Of a stretch of 51,899 nt of DNA, positions 7,821 to 15,563 are shown piece by piece; the stretch's first letter is position 1; each line of letters begins with the position of its first letter. The notes below the pieces were generated by a model. That model saw only the letters and a program-made list of their open reading frames with translations. It had not been told where the DNA came from and did no database searches. The stretch spans positions 1 through 51,899 of the forward strand of contig MHJG01000020.1 in the NCBI GenBank assembly GCA_001818695.1, written 5' to 3'. The DNA is from Candidatus Harrisonbacteria bacterium RIFCSPHIGHO2_02_FULL_42_16. GTDB lineage: Bacteria > Patescibacteriota > Minisyncoccia > UBA6257 > 02-FULL-45-10c. The translations under genes were made by a program, and so were the position numbers.

Positions 7821-7904
7821 TATGCCTACCCTTCCACGGCCCAATAGTTCGACAAGCTCACTACAAACAACCGTGGTTTTAGTAGGATATTTCGGCATAA
7901 TATA

Positions 7905-7930
7905 AAAACGGCCCCAATGCCGTTTTTTAA
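7905..7930. terminator. Hairpin with T-tract, possibly bidirectional
   Basis: AAAACGGC/GCCGTTTT with a 6-base loop and T-rich flanks lies just upstream of the RodZ-like gene promoter. Confidence 0.65.
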
Positions 7931-7957
7931 ATTTTATACATAACAAAAATCTTGGGT

Positions 7958-7986
7958 TTGAATTGTAAACTCAGCCGAAATATAAT
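7958..7986 (+). promoter_or_regulatory. Promoter of the RodZ-like gene
   Basis: TTGAAT (7958-7963) and TATAAT (7981-7986) are 17 bases apart. The start codon follows 12 bases later, so the leader is very short. Confidence 0.6.
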
Positions 7987-7998
7987 AAACTAAAACCA

Positions 7999-8637
7999 AT
8001 GGAACCAGTCCACAAAGACCTCAAGACCTTATTAGCCGACGCGCTTCAGCTCAAAGACGCGAATCACTCAAAATTGTCCCAACTCACCGGCATACCGGAA
8101 CGGTATCTTTGGGCAATTCAAAATTTAGAAATAGATAAATTGCCGCCGGCTCCTTATGTACGCGGCTATCTCAAAAAAATATCAGAAGTCCTTAATATCA
8201 ATCATGATGAGCTGTGGGAACTTTATAAAAAGGAATTTGAGCTCAAACAATCCGGAGAATACGATAAATTGCCCACCAACCGGTTTGCGATTAAACATTT
8301 ATCCAGAAAAATCCGATTTCTGATATTATTGGGCATTTTTCTTCTGCTATATCTCATATTCGGCTGGGGAAGATTGATGGGGAAGCCGAATCTCATTATT
8401 GCCAATCCCGCAGAATCCATTATCACCACCGGCAGCAATCTTATTGTATTATCCGGCGGATTAAACCAAAGAGATAAACTGCTCATTAACGGAGAAGAAA
8501 TTTTTATAAGCCGGGAAGGGAAATTCGCCAACGACTTTGCTTTACAGCCGGGATTGAATACGGTAGAATTCAAAGCTAAGCGATTATTGGGAAAAGAAGT
8601 TACAATTATAAAACAAATAATCTATCAACCGCAGTAA
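7999..8637 (+). CDS. RodZ-like protein: HTH domain, membrane helix, extracellular beta domain
   Basis: The 212 residues have an N-terminal helix-turn-helix of the HTH_25 type (LADALQLKDANHSKLSQLTGIPERYLWAIQ, with PPAPYVRGYLKKISEVL following), a basic juxtamembrane stretch, one membrane helix (~108-124) and a beta-rich outer domain. That outer domain (SIITTGSNLIVLSGGLNQRDKLLINGEEI) resembles the Ig-like domain of RodZ/CPR homologues. RodZ links the MreB cytoskeleton to cell shape, but no mreB is in view, so the role is inferred from architecture. It lies upstream of recA in the same direction. Confidence 0.75.
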   Translation: MEPVHKDLKTLLADALQLKDANHSKLSQLTGIPERYLWAIQNLEIDKLPPAPYVRGYLKKISEVLNINHDELWELYKKEFELKQSGEYDKLPTNRFAIKHLSRKIRFLILLGIFLLLYLIFGWGRLMGKPNLIIANPAESIITTGSNLIVLSGGLNQRDKLLINGEEIFISREGKFANDFALQPGLNTVEFKAKRLLGKEVTIIKQIIYQPQ

Positions 8638-8648
8638 CCGATGCAAAG

Positions 8649-8675
8649 CTACAAATTATTATCCAAATCTACAAA
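8649..8675. repeat. 27-bp dispersed repeat, copy 1
   Basis: Identical to 30754-30780 upstream of nusA. The unit begins and ends with CTACAAA. It sits in the rodZ-like/recA spacer and is followed by short ATTCGTAA-type repeats. Confidence 0.8.
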
Positions 8676-8738
8676 TAACGAATTCGTTTATTCGTAAATT
8701 CGGTAATAATTCGTAATTCGTTGGTAAAGCGAAAGCGT

Positions 8739-9749
8739 ATGAATAAAGAAAAAAATTCCGCGATGGGCGATGAACAACAAAATAAGGACTTAGATAATCT
8801 GCTTTCCACTCTGCAGGATAAATTCGGAGAAGGCGCGATAATGAAGCTCGGCGACGCCAAAAAAGTGAATGTGGACATCATACCAACCGGCTCTTTTTCG
8901 CTGGATTTGGCTTTGGGGGTGGGCGGCTTACCAAGAGGCAGAATTATAGAAATATACGGGCCGGAGTCGTCCGGAAAAACTACACTGGCGTTGAATGTGG
9001 TGGCGCAAGCCCAGAAAAAAGGCGGAAAAACCGCCTTCATTGACGCCGAGCACGCGATGGACCCTGACTATGCCGCCAAACTTGGCGTCAAAATCAAAGA
9101 ACTTTTAATTTCCCAGCCGGACAGCGGAGAAGAAGCGTTAAATATCCTGGAAAGCTTGGTAAAATCCGGAATCATTGACGTGGTAGTGGTGGATTCGGTG
9201 GCGGCGCTTACCCCAAAAGCGGAAATTGAAGGGGAAATGGGCGCGCAATTCATCGGTCTGCAGGCGCGGATGATGTCGCAAGCGCTCCGGAAATTAACGG
9301 CAATTTCCGCAAAATCCAACACGATGATTATTTTCATCAATCAGCTTAGAGAAAAAATCGGCGTGATGTTCGGCTCGCCGGAAACGACTCCGGGAGGCCG
9401 GGCGCTGAAATTCTATTCTTCAGTCCGAATTGATGTCCGCCGGATTGCCCAAGTTAAAAAAGGAGATGTCGTAGTCGGCAACCGCGTAAAAGCAAAAGTG
9501 GCGAAAAATAAAGTGGCGCCGCCGTTTAAGCTGGCAGAATTTGATATTATGTTTGGTGAGGGAATTTCTTATGAAGCGGATGTTTTAAACGCCGCTATAA
9601 AACACGGCGTAGTTACCAAATCCGGCGCTACTTATTCCTTTGAAGGAAATAAAATCGGAGTAGGATTTGAAAAAACCGCGGAAATGCTTAAAGAAGATAA
9701 AAAACTCTTAGGTGAGCTTAAAAAGAAAACAACTTCGGTAGCGAAATAA
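8739..9749 (+). CDS. recA: Recombinase RecA
   Basis: RecA forms filaments on single-stranded DNA, drives strand exchange and triggers LexA-type cleavage. The 336-residue protein has the N-terminal MAW-like motif region ([13 protein letters not shown]), Walker A GPESSGKT near residue 73, the [12 protein letters not shown] strand, Walker B VVVVDS, loop L1 around [47 protein letters not shown] (loop L2), and a short charged C-terminus. The ATG at 8739 is preferred over an upstream TTG at 8721 because the usual RecA N-terminus starts near here. No clear promoter was seen, so it may be cotranscribed with the RodZ-like gene. Confidence 0.97.
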   Translation: MNKEKNSAMGDEQQNKDLDNLLSTLQDKFGEGAIMKLGDAKKVNVDIIPTGSFSLDLALGVGGLPRGRIIEIYGPESSGKTTLALNVVAQAQKKGGKTAFIDAEHAMDPDYAAKLGVKIKELLISQPDSGEEALNILESLVKSGIIDVVVVDSVAALTPKAEIEGEMGAQFIGLQARMMSQALRKLTAISAKSNTMIIFINQLREKIGVMFGSPETTPGGRALKFYSSVRIDVRRIAQVKKGDVVVGNRVKAKVAKNKVAPPFKLAEFDIMFGEGISYEADVLNAAIKHGVVTKSGATYSFEGNKIGVGFEKTAEMLKEDKKLLGELKKKTTSVAK

Positions 9750-9755
9750 TTTTTC

Positions 9756-9800
9756 TTGACGCCTTTGTAAAAACAGCTATAATTGCCAATAGCTGTTTTT
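9756..9800 (+). promoter_or_regulatory. recA terminator overlapping the next gene's promoter
   Basis: TTGACG (9756-9761) and TATAAT (9778-9783), 16 bases apart, overlap an 11-bp hairpin (AAAACAGCTAT/ATAGCTGTTTT, 9770-9799) with a T-tract that should end recA transcription. The -10 box is part of the hairpin. Confidence 0.65.
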
Positions 9801-9818
9801 GTTATTTGAAAATGAAAA

Positions 9819-10082
9819 ATGAAAATAAAATATAAGCTGTGTTTTGACCCTAAACTCCAAAAAAAATACGCCAATAAATGGCTGGCGTTAGTTCCCTTTA
9901 AAAATCAGTCCCATAAATATGAATATGAGATAGTAGACCACGATAAGGATTTTGCTTTGCTGAAAAAACGCGTTGATGGCTTGATGCGCGACAATCCTAA
10001 ATCAGAAAAATTGCGTTATTTATCTTGCCAGATTTATTTTAATATGTATCCCCTGCGAGGCATCAAATATACGCCAAAATAA
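9819..10082 (+). CDS. Small hypothetical protein
   Basis: An 87-residue basic protein with mixed alpha/beta character. The N-terminal pattern KYANKWLALVPF is reminiscent of DUF5678-like proteins (KYxGKWVAL), but the match is weak. It has its own promoter overlapping the recA terminator and its own terminator at 10083-10106. Confidence 0.6.
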   Translation: MKIKYKLCFDPKLQKKYANKWLALVPFKNQSHKYEYEIVDHDKDFALLKKRVDGLMRDNPKSEKLRYLSCQIYFNMYPLRGIKYTPK

Positions 10083-10106
10083 AATACCACCACTGTGGTA
10101 TTTTTT
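10083..10106 (+). terminator. Rho-independent terminator
   Basis: AATACCAC/GTGGTATT with a 4-base loop, ending in TTTTTT. Confidence 0.85.
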
Positions 10107-10164
10107 ATTAAGATGAGTACGCCCTTAACTGTTTTTTAGTTATCTTAAAAATGGTTTAAGCCTC

Positions 10165-10248
10165 TTACGCATTATAAAAAATTATAAGAATAAATATAAT
10201 AACCAATAAGATAGCTATAATTCCAACTACAGCAAAGAAATTCCACAT
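10165..10248 (-). CDS. 27-residue single-helix membrane peptide
   Basis: The peptide MWNFFAVVGIIAILLVIIF continues as hydrophobic residues to YNA and a TAA stop; essentially the whole chain is one membrane helix. The ATG has a strong AGGAGA site six bases upstream and a good promoter at 10292-10320. It is too short for usual gene calling. Function unknown; candidates are a small membrane regulator or a type I toxin-like peptide. Confidence 0.55.
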   Translation of the reverse strand: MWNFFAVVGIIAILLVIIFILIIFYNA

Positions 10249-10291
10249 ATTCTTATCTCCTTTATTATTCGTTGAAAATATACTGCTTTAT

Positions 10292-10320
10292 ATACTATTC
10301 CGTAATCAAAATTAAGTCAA
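10292..10320 (-). promoter_or_regulatory. Promoter of the 27-residue membrane peptide
   Basis: TTGACT (10315-10320) and TAGTAT (10292-10297) are 17 bases apart on the minus strand. The spacer (TGAT then GGAATA) resembles the duplicated promoters at 36962-36990 and 37792-37820. Confidence 0.6.
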
Positions 10321-10324
10321 ATAT

Positions 10325-11293
10325 CTATAAAATCATCTTAATAATTTTTGCTATTTTTTCCGAATCATGGCGAATCAGGCCCCTCGGCCTAAGCAAATCG
10401 GTTTTAATAAGCGTGGGACCGCCCTTGGGAAAATCCGCCAAATTCGGTTCCACGAAATCCGCCCGTTCTTTGATATATGGAACTAAGCGGTTCGGGCTCG
10501 GCTTATTGCCGTTAATCAAAACATAGTCCAAAATCCCCGAACCGAGATAATCGGAAATAGTCCCGGCAAAATCCGACGCCCTAAAATTATTGGTCTCGCC
10601 ATGCTTCGTCATCAAATTGGTAAAATAAATTTTCTTGGCTTTGCTTTTCTGCAATGCCGATTTAACGCCCTTAACCAATAAATTAGGAATCAAACTGGTG
10701 TATAAATCGCCCGGACCGATAATAATCGCGGCGGCGGATAAAATTTCTTTTTCCGCGCTGATATTAATTTCCACCAGCGGCTTCAGCCAAACCCTTTTTA
10801 CTTTTAATCGCCCGTCATGCTGGGGAATATCTATATTGGTCTCCCCTTTTATAATTTGCCCGTCTTCCAGCTCCGCCATCAGTTTCGTATGGTTCAAAGT
10901 TACCGGCACCACCCTGCCCCGAATCATTAAAATTTTTCCGGTTTCTTCCACAGCTCTTTCAAAATCATTGGTAAGCCGTTCAAGCGCGGTAATCATCAAA
11001 TTGCCGAAATTATGGCCGGTCAAACCGACGCCTTCCTGAAACCGGTAAGAAAACAGATTGGAAAGCATCTTATTGTCCGACGCCGAAAGGGCAATCAACG
11101 CGCGCCGGATATCGCCGGGAGGAAGAATACCGAATTCCTCCCGCAAAATGCCGGTGGAACCGCCGTCATCCGCCATCGTAACGATGGCGGTTAAATTATC
11201 AAAATGGGGTTTTAAAGCGGTAAGAACCGTATAAACTCCGGTGCCGCCGCCGATTACTACTATTTTTTTATTAATTTTTTTCTTTGAAGCCAT
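10325..11293 (-). CDS. yvcK: YvcK/CofD-like gluconeogenesis factor
   Basis: The 322-residue protein starts with the nucleotide-binding KIVVIGGGTGVYTVLTALK and continues with IVTMADDGGSTGILREEFGILPPGDIRRALIALS, the signature of the YvcK branch of the CofD family. YvcK proteins bind UDP-sugars and affect cell wall synthesis and central carbon use. Length matches the family. The gene is preceded by a DUF456 gene on the same strand. Confidence 0.93.
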   Translation of the reverse strand: MASKKKINKKIVVIGGGTGVYTVLTALKPHFDNLTAIVTMADDGGSTGILREEFGILPPGDIRRALIALSASDNKMLSNLFSYRFQEGVGLTGHNFGNLMITALERLTNDFERAVEETGKILMIRGRVVPVTLNHTKLMAELEDGQIIKGETNIDIPQHDGRLKVKRVWLKPLVEINISAEKEILSAAAIIIGPGDLYTSLIPNLLVKGVKSALQKSKAKKIYFTNLMTKHGETNNFRASDFAGTISDYLGSGILDYVLINGNKPSPNRLVPYIKERADFVEPNLADFPKGGPTLIKTDLLRPRGLIRHDSEKIAKIIKMIL

Positions 11294-11339
11294 CTCCTTA
11301 ATTATAACTTCATTGAAATCGGTTTAGATATCCATCTTA

Positions 11340-11837
11340 TCAATAAAAAGTAAATAAGGCGGAAATCATAAAACCCAGCATTACCGCTATTAAAGCAAGT
11401 TTGATGGCGCTTCCGGCCAAAAATCCGATTACCGTTCCTTTAGCCGATTGCACTGCTTCTTCCGGTTTTTTTCCGCCGACAAACTCGCCGATAAACGCGC
11501 CGGCAAAAGGCCCGATTATTATCCCAGGCGGGCCTAAAAAAACAACCCCTAAAAGCGCGCCGATAAACGAACCGGCTATGCCGTACCGGCTGGCTTGATA
11601 TTTTTTCGCGCCCAAAATCGGCGCCGCAATATCCAAAACCGCCGTCAGCGCCATTAAGCCGAGAAATACCAAAACCACCGTAACGGTTATAACAGAAAAT
11701 TCTGTGATATAAGCGAAAATCAGCATTCCCAGCCACGCGAAAAGAACCCCTGGCAAAAACGGCACTATCACGCCAACCGCTCCGACCGCCGCCAAAACGA
11801 AAGAAAATATGATGAGTAAAATATCTCCGATATCCAT
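11340..11837 (-). CDS. DUF456 family membrane protein
   Basis: The 165 residues contain several membrane helices and the typical N-terminal pattern GVIVPFLPGVLFAWLGMLIFAY. The later glycine-rich segment (GSFIGALLGVVFLGPPGIIIGPFAGAFIGEFVGG) is characteristic of DUF456. The ATG at 11837 was chosen because a TATACT box directly precedes it (leaderless) and upstream codons overlap the divergent gene. Function unknown. Confidence 0.8.
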   Translation of the reverse strand: MDIGDILLIIFSFVLAAVGAVGVIVPFLPGVLFAWLGMLIFAYITEFSVITVTVVLVFLGLMALTAVLDIAAPILGAKKYQASRYGIAGSFIGALLGVVFLGPPGIIIGPFAGAFIGEFVGGKKPEEAVQSAKGTVIGFLAGSAIKLALIAVMLGFMISALFTFY

Positions 11838-11853
11838 AGTATAATTATAAGGT

Positions 11854-12231
11854 ATGAAAATAATTATTCCAAAACTGTCCGTTGCTTCGAAAAATTTTCT
11901 ACGCCAGTGCGGATATGCGGAAATTTCCAACTGGCATAAAAATAACGAAATCAGTTATGTTAGAACTTTGAATCCCGGGCGATTCTATCCCCGCTTTCAT
12001 ATATATATTGAAACAAATCCGAAACAAATAATGCTTAATCTTCACTTAGACGCCAAACAACCAAGTTATGAAGGAACTTCGGCGCACGGCGGCGAATACG
12101 ATGGCGAAATAGTGGAAGCGGAAGCGTCAAAAATAAAATCCGCCGCTGAAAAATTTCAATCTAAAATCCAACCTCAATTTCTTGGCTTTCAAGAAAAAAA
12201 ATCCTGGTGGAAAAATTTATTTGGATTATAA
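11854..12231 (+). CDS. Conserved-looking hypothetical protein
   Basis: The 125-residue soluble protein has mixed strands and helices and a tryptophan-rich C-terminus (KKSWWKNLFGL). The central HIYIETNPKQIMLNLHLDAKQPSYEG with SAHGGEYDGEIVEAEASKI looks like a compact alpha/beta domain. No family is recognised. It is divergent from the DUF456 gene with only 16 bases between the start codons; TATAAT boxes for both directions overlap there. Confidence 0.6.
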   Translation: MKIIIPKLSVASKNFLRQCGYAEISNWHKNNEISYVRTLNPGRFYPRFHIYIETNPKQIMLNLHLDAKQPSYEGTSAHGGEYDGEIVEAEASKIKSAAEKFQSKIQPQFLGFQEKKSWWKNLFGL

Positions 12232-12240
12232 AATAAAAAA

Positions 12241-12266
12241 ACCGCCTCGGATTGAATCCGGGCGGC
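12241..12266. terminator. Bidirectional terminator
   Basis: CCGCC/GGCGG and CGGATT/AATCCG pair in one stem. It has an A-rich left flank and a T-rich right flank and lies between convergent genes. Confidence 0.7.
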
Positions 12267-12285
12267 AAATTATAATTGGATTTTT

Positions 12286-13038
12286 TTACTTAGGATACAT
12301 TAAATAATCTAAATCGCTGCCCAATCTTAACGGTGGCCTCTTTTTAGGAGGATAAACAATGACCTTGGTGGGTTTTCTATACTCCGATTCGCAAAAACAA
12401 GGACAAGCAAGGCCTTGAAAATTAACCAGATAATCTATGATTCTGGGTTTCCAACCATCGTGATTATAATGAAGCTCGCAATACACTTCCGGGAAAGCTG
12501 GTTTTCTTTTTTTCCAAGAATCTAAAAGTCCGCCTAAAATAAAAACATGGCTATCTGCCAATGAACCAGAACGCGAACCGCCAAAAAATAAATAGCGACC
12601 CTTCATTTTTTTTATATGCGGCGCAAATGAAAAAGATTTGCAGCCCTCGTTAACCATAATCAACTTGCCCTTAAAATAGCGTAAAATATCTTCTAAATCT
12701 GAATAATACAGATATTTTCCATTATCGGATTTAGTTTTTCCGAAATACCAGTGGATACAATTGCCGTGAGCCAAAACACATAAAATGACGTTATCGTTTC
12801 TATGGCTACTGAAAACACTAAATAATTTATAGCGAAGAGTTTCGGAATCTACAAAATCAGAAGCCCTTAAAATGCTTATATTTTTATCCTGAAATAAAAG
12901 ATATTGTTTTAAATACTTAATTAGTTTTCTGGCCTCCAAACCAAAGCTATTTTTAAGGCAAAAACATTTTTTATAACGACGGGTGGCTTTATTGTATAAC
13001 AATTCCGACTCATCAAGCATTAATATAATCGCGTGCAT
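12286..13038 (-). CDS. Possible caspase-like (clan CD) cysteine peptidase
   Basis: A 250-residue protein with an alpha/beta pattern. NVILCVLAHGNCIHWYF has a hydrophobic strand ending in His-Gly, and KLIMVNEGCKSFSFAP has a hydrophobic strand followed by Cys and Ser. This His-Gly strand then Cys-x-Ser strand order is the mark of clan CD (caspases, metacaspases, gingipains). GRYLFFGGSRSGSLA would be the next strand. Overall similarity is not evident and the C-terminal 60 residues are unlike known members, so this is a tentative fold call. RBS AAAGGAG; promoter TTGACT with a weak TATTTT. Confidence 0.35.
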   Translation of the reverse strand: MHAIILMLDESELLYNKATRRYKKCFCLKNSFGLEARKLIKYLKQYLLFQDKNISILRASDFVDSETLRYKLFSVFSSHRNDNVILCVLAHGNCIHWYFGKTKSDNGKYLYYSDLEDILRYFKGKLIMVNEGCKSFSFAPHIKKMKGRYLFFGGSRSGSLADSHVFILGGLLDSWKKRKPAFPEVYCELHYNHDGWKPRIIDYLVNFQGLACPCFCESEYRKPTKVIVYPPKKRPPLRLGSDLDYLMYPK

Positions 13039-13100
13039 TCAATACTCCTTTGTTAAGCTGCTATTTATAAAATAAAGGATGCGACAATTAAAGTCAAATT

Positions 13101-13175
13101 TGGGGTGCCTAGAGGGAATCGGACCCTCGCTACCGCTGCCACAGAGCGGAGTTCTGCCATTAAACTATAGGCACC
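13101..13175 (-). tRNA. tRNA-His (GTG), CCA encoded
   Basis: The anticodon loop CTGTGGC gives GTG. The 8-bp acceptor stem with an extra 5' G paired to C73 is the tRNA-His hallmark. CCA is present in the DNA (13101-13103), unlike most tRNAs in this window. Confidence 0.93.
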
Positions 13176-13218
13176 ATATTTAAATAAAATACCAAATTAG
13201 CCCTATGTTGTAAACAAA

Positions 13219-13247
13219 ATTCCCATTGCGCATAACGCAATGGGAAT
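13219..13247 (-). terminator. Terminator of the 13270-13560 gene
   Basis: ATTCCCATTGCG and CGCAATGGGAAT form a 12-bp stem followed by TTTGTTT on the minus strand. Confidence 0.8.
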
Positions 13248-13269
13248 GAAGATAAGTCAGGAAGATAGG

Positions 13270-13560
13270 TCAGTTTGGAAAATAATAGACGCGGTTCACC
13301 TTGCGCCGAACAAACATCCTTTCGCCCAACTGATTTTTCAACTCAATCCACGCCCTTCCGGACCCATCAACAGAAGCAATGGATCCAACCCTATATCTCA
13401 ATCTCAGCCCACGATAAATAAGTGCCCATTTTCTGCTCCTGAAAAACACTCGTTTGCGGGAACCCGCCAATTCCGCCGACTGCGGAACTGTTTCCTCTTT
13501 GCCGCCCCGGATAAAAGCCAGTATGACGGCAAGCGCCTTCTGCAACCATTTCTTTATCAT
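13270..13560 (-). CDS. Small basic membrane-anchored protein
   Basis: The 96-residue protein starts with a short helix (MIKKWLQKALAVILAFIRGG), possibly a membrane anchor, and continues as a very basic beta-rich domain (RKRVFFRSRKWALIYRGLRLRYRVGSIASVDGSGRAWIEL). No family is recognised. The ATG follows GGAGGAGAT. Its promoter at 13606-13633 overlaps that of the divergent tRNA-Phe gene. Confidence 0.6.
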   Translation of the reverse strand: MIKKWLQKALAVILAFIRGGKEETVPQSAELAGSRKRVFFRSRKWALIYRGLRLRYRVGSIASVDGSGRAWIELKNQLGERMFVRRKVNRVYYFPN

Positions 13561-13605
13561 ATCTCCTCCCCCTTCCTCTTTTTCACATCTTTTATACTAA
13601 AATAT

Positions 13606-13656
13606 ATTATATCATATATAAATTATTTGTCAATACCAATTGTTTTTTGATATAAT
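13606..13656. promoter_or_regulatory. Divergent overlapping promoters: small gene (-) and tRNA-Phe (+)
   Basis: Minus: TTGACA (13628-13633) and TATAAT (13606-13611), 16 bases apart. Plus: TTGTCA (13627-13632) and TATAAT (13651-13656), 18 bases apart. The two -35 elements share the same bases, so the polymerases compete. Confidence 0.65.
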
Positions 13657-13680
13657 ATAAGTTAGAATATCTGTAAAATT

Positions 13681-13752
13681 GCCGCGGTAGCTCAGTGGTA
13701 GAGCGCAGCCCTGAAGAGGCTGGCGTCGGTGGTTCAATTCCGCCCCGCGGCA
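13681..13752 (+). tRNA. tRNA-Phe (GAA)
   Basis: A 72-nt cloverleaf: acceptor GCCGCGG/CCGCGGC, anticodon loop CTGAAGA, T arm with TTCAATT, discriminator A. CCA is not encoded. Its 3' end is the left attachment site of the element at 13738-15585 and remains intact. Confidence 0.95.
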
Positions 13753-13754
13753 CA

Positions 13755-13877
13755 AATAATAAATTGTTGATATATTATATGGATTGTGGAATTATACAAC
13801 TCTGCTCGAACATTTTTTGAAGGGAACTGACCCGCCTCCGCTTCGCTCCGGCGGAACGTTCGAGCGCGGCGGAATTC
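13755..13877. repeat. Left terminal inverted repeat (123 bp)
   Basis: Matches the complement of 15441-15563 over 123 bases with five differences by eye, all transitions. A further imperfect match of ~45-50 bp continues near 13955-14004 versus 15383-15433. The ~80-bp GC-rich stretch between (13878-13955) is only in the left arm. Confidence 0.9.
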
Positions 13878-14004
13878 TCTCCCCATGGGAGATCTCCCGT
13901 AAGGATGACCCCCACACCTCTTCGAGCCTGAAGGCCCTTCAGAGCCTGAACGGGGCCCCCTTCCGCCGCGCCCTCTCGGGAGGCCAAAGTTTTTTCGCCG
14001 CCAG

Positions 14005-14634
14005 TTACTTTATCTTAAAATAATCCTCAACAGCAGTCAAAAGGTCGTTCGGATTTTCAACAAGACGGAATGGTTTTCCGCGGAGCAAAGTTTCTGGTGT
14101 GTGAAATCCCCAAGTAATACCAATTGATCCAACGCTCATTTTCTCGGCTTCGTGCATATCACCGAGAGTGTCGGTTATAAAAACACAATCTTTCGACTCC
14201 ACATCAAATTTTTCGAAAACCATTTTCATTTTCTCTACTTTGCTTGTATGCACATCGTTGCCCATGATTTGAGCAAAATGATTGGCCAAATCGTATCCTT
14301 CCAAAAATTCTTGAATTGGACTCGTAATCGTGGAAGAAATAATGATAAGCGTATAGTTTTTCTCTAAACCAACAATAACGTCTTTTATTCCGGGCACGAT
14401 TTGGACTTCATTTTTCATTCTCGGAATGTATTCGGTAAAGAAATCAATGTCGTGCCGACATTCTTCGGTATGAACATTTATCGGTTCTTCCCAATCATTG
14501 ATGTTTCCTTCAAATCTTTTTCGATAAATGTTCTCTGTTAAATGAGGGCAAATCATTTTCTGAATTTCAAAAGCTGACTGAAATGAATCGGCTATCACGC
14601 CATCAAAATCAAAAAGGATAAACTTCTTTTTCAT
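14005..14634 (-). CDS. HAD-superfamily phosphatase (cargo of the tRNA-Phe element)
   Basis: The 209 residues have HAD motif I FDFDGVIADS (Asp9, Asp11), motif II Ser in IIISSTIT, a motif III Lys region (SKVEKMKMVF), and motif IV FITDTLGDMHEAEK. An alpha-helical cap (~20-85) places it with Gph/PGMB-type HADs that dephosphorylate small phosphate esters. It ends inside the inner inverted-repeat arm and is three bases downstream of the NUDIX gene, so the two are cotranscribed. The pair suggests nucleotide or sugar-phosphate clean-up; the substrate is unknown. Confidence 0.85.
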   Translation of the reverse strand: MKKKFILFDFDGVIADSFQSAFEIQKMICPHLTENIYRKRFEGNINDWEEPINVHTEECRHDIDFFTEYIPRMKNEVQIVPGIKDVIVGLEKNYTLIIISSTITSPIQEFLEGYDLANHFAQIMGNDVHTSKVEKMKMVFEKFDVESKDCVFITDTLGDMHEAEKMSVGSIGITWGFHTPETLLRGKPFRLVENPNDLLTAVEDYFKIK

Positions 14635-14637
14635 AAA

Positions 14638-15081
14638 TTATTTGCCCCCACTTGCAAGATATTCTGCAAGATATTCTTTAATAAGTTCCAGCGCGGCTGG
14701 ATTGATAAAATTTTCGGGATACTCTTTTTCACCAAACCATCGCCATTCTGAAAACTTTTCCGGTTCAATTAGCCGCGCTTCTTGCTTTGATTTGCATATA
14801 AACAACGGCACTAAATCTCCCGATTTTGATCCAGGAACTTCACCAAGATATTTTTTAATTTCCAAGTCATTGATTCCGGTTTCTTCTTCAACCTCTCGAC
14901 GGAGCGTGGTTTCAAGCGTTTCGCCAGAATCACATCTGCCACCTGGAATTGTCCAGACCGAAATTGTTTTCCATTTATCGGGAGTATAGTGCCGTAGCCC
15001 CATTAAAACTTTCCCATTTCTAACGATTATTGCGACTGGACAAGTTGTTTTATCACCAGTTTTTGACAGTCGATTTTCCAT
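14638..15081 (-). CDS. NUDIX hydrolase (cargo of the tRNA-Phe element)
   Basis: The 147 residues carry a complete Nudix box, GGRCDSGETLETTLRREVEE followed by ETGI (about residues 48-71), with all metal-binding glutamates. NUDIX enzymes cleave nucleoside diphosphates linked to another group. The N-terminal CPVAIIVRNGKVLMGLRHY and WTIPGGR resemble dNTP or NDP-sugar cleaning members. It lies five bases downstream of the XRE regulator and three bases upstream of the HAD gene. Confidence 0.88.
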   Translation of the reverse strand: MENRLSKTGDKTTCPVAIIVRNGKVLMGLRHYTPDKWKTISVWTIPGGRCDSGETLETTLRREVEEETGINDLEIKKYLGEVPGSKSGDLVPLFICKSKQEARLIEPEKFSEWRWFGEKEYPENFINPAALELIKEYLAEYLASGGK

Positions 15082-15086
15082 AACAA

Positions 15087-15293
15087 TTATTTCAATAATT
15101 CATCAGCCGATACGCTAAGCGCGTTAGCTAATCTTTGAATTGTAGCAAGGGTAGGATTTTTATTACCACTCTCAATGTTGCTAATATAGCCCTTGTCAAC
15201 CTCTAAAAGCCGCGCTAAAGCTCCTTGCGACAATTTTTTCTTGGCGCGAACCTTTTTCATGTTCTCGCCTAATTTCTTTGATATTTCTTGCAT
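15087..15293 (-). CDS. XRE-family transcriptional regulator (cargo of the tRNA-Phe element)
   Basis: The 68 residues form one Cro/CI-type helix-turn-helix: LGENMKKVRAKKKLSQGALARLLEV, then the recognition helix KGYISNIESGNKNPTLATI. The ATG at 15293 has AAGGA five bases upstream; a TTG at 15335 is possible but lacks a site. As first gene of the three-gene operon, next to an 18-bp perfect palindrome over its promoter, it likely represses its own operon. Confidence 0.85.
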   Translation of the reverse strand: MQEISKKLGENMKKVRAKKKLSQGALARLLEVDKGYISNIESGNKNPTLATIQRLANALSVSADELLK

Positions 15294-15337
15294 ATTCCTT
15301 ATACACAATTTATCATTTGTTGTTTTGTTAGACAACG

Positions 15338-15355
15338 GTTATACTATAGTATAAC
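15338..15355. promoter_or_regulatory. 18-bp perfect palindrome, likely XRE operator and -10
   Basis: GTTATACTATAGTATAAC reads the same on both strands and contains TATACT in both directions. It lies 45 bases before the preferred start of the XRE gene, fitting an autoregulatory operator overlapping the -10. Confidence 0.7.
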
Positions 15356-15440
15356 TATGCTAAAGAATTTTTTAATTGAATTGGCGGCAAAAAAATTCTG
15401 GGCCTCCCGCGAGGGCGTGGCAGAAGGGGGGGTGTGAGGG

Positions 15441-15563
15441 GAATTTCGCCGCGCCCGAGCGTTCCGCCGGAACGAAACGGAGGCGGGTCAGTTCCCTTCA
15501 AAAAATGTTCGAGCAGAGTTGTATAATTCCACAATCCATATAATATATCAACAATTTATTATT
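15441..15563. repeat. Right terminal inverted repeat (123 bp)
   Basis: Inverted partner of 13755-13877. Its outer end touches the duplicated tRNA-Phe 3' end (attR, 15566-15585). Confidence 0.9.

Noticed and set aside
13775-14023. Overlapping open frames in the left arm of the tRNA-Phe element
   Set aside because: The arm is an inverted repeat with GC-rich low-complexity sequence; neither frame has an RBS or a family-like sequence, and the copy in the right arm does not keep the frame.
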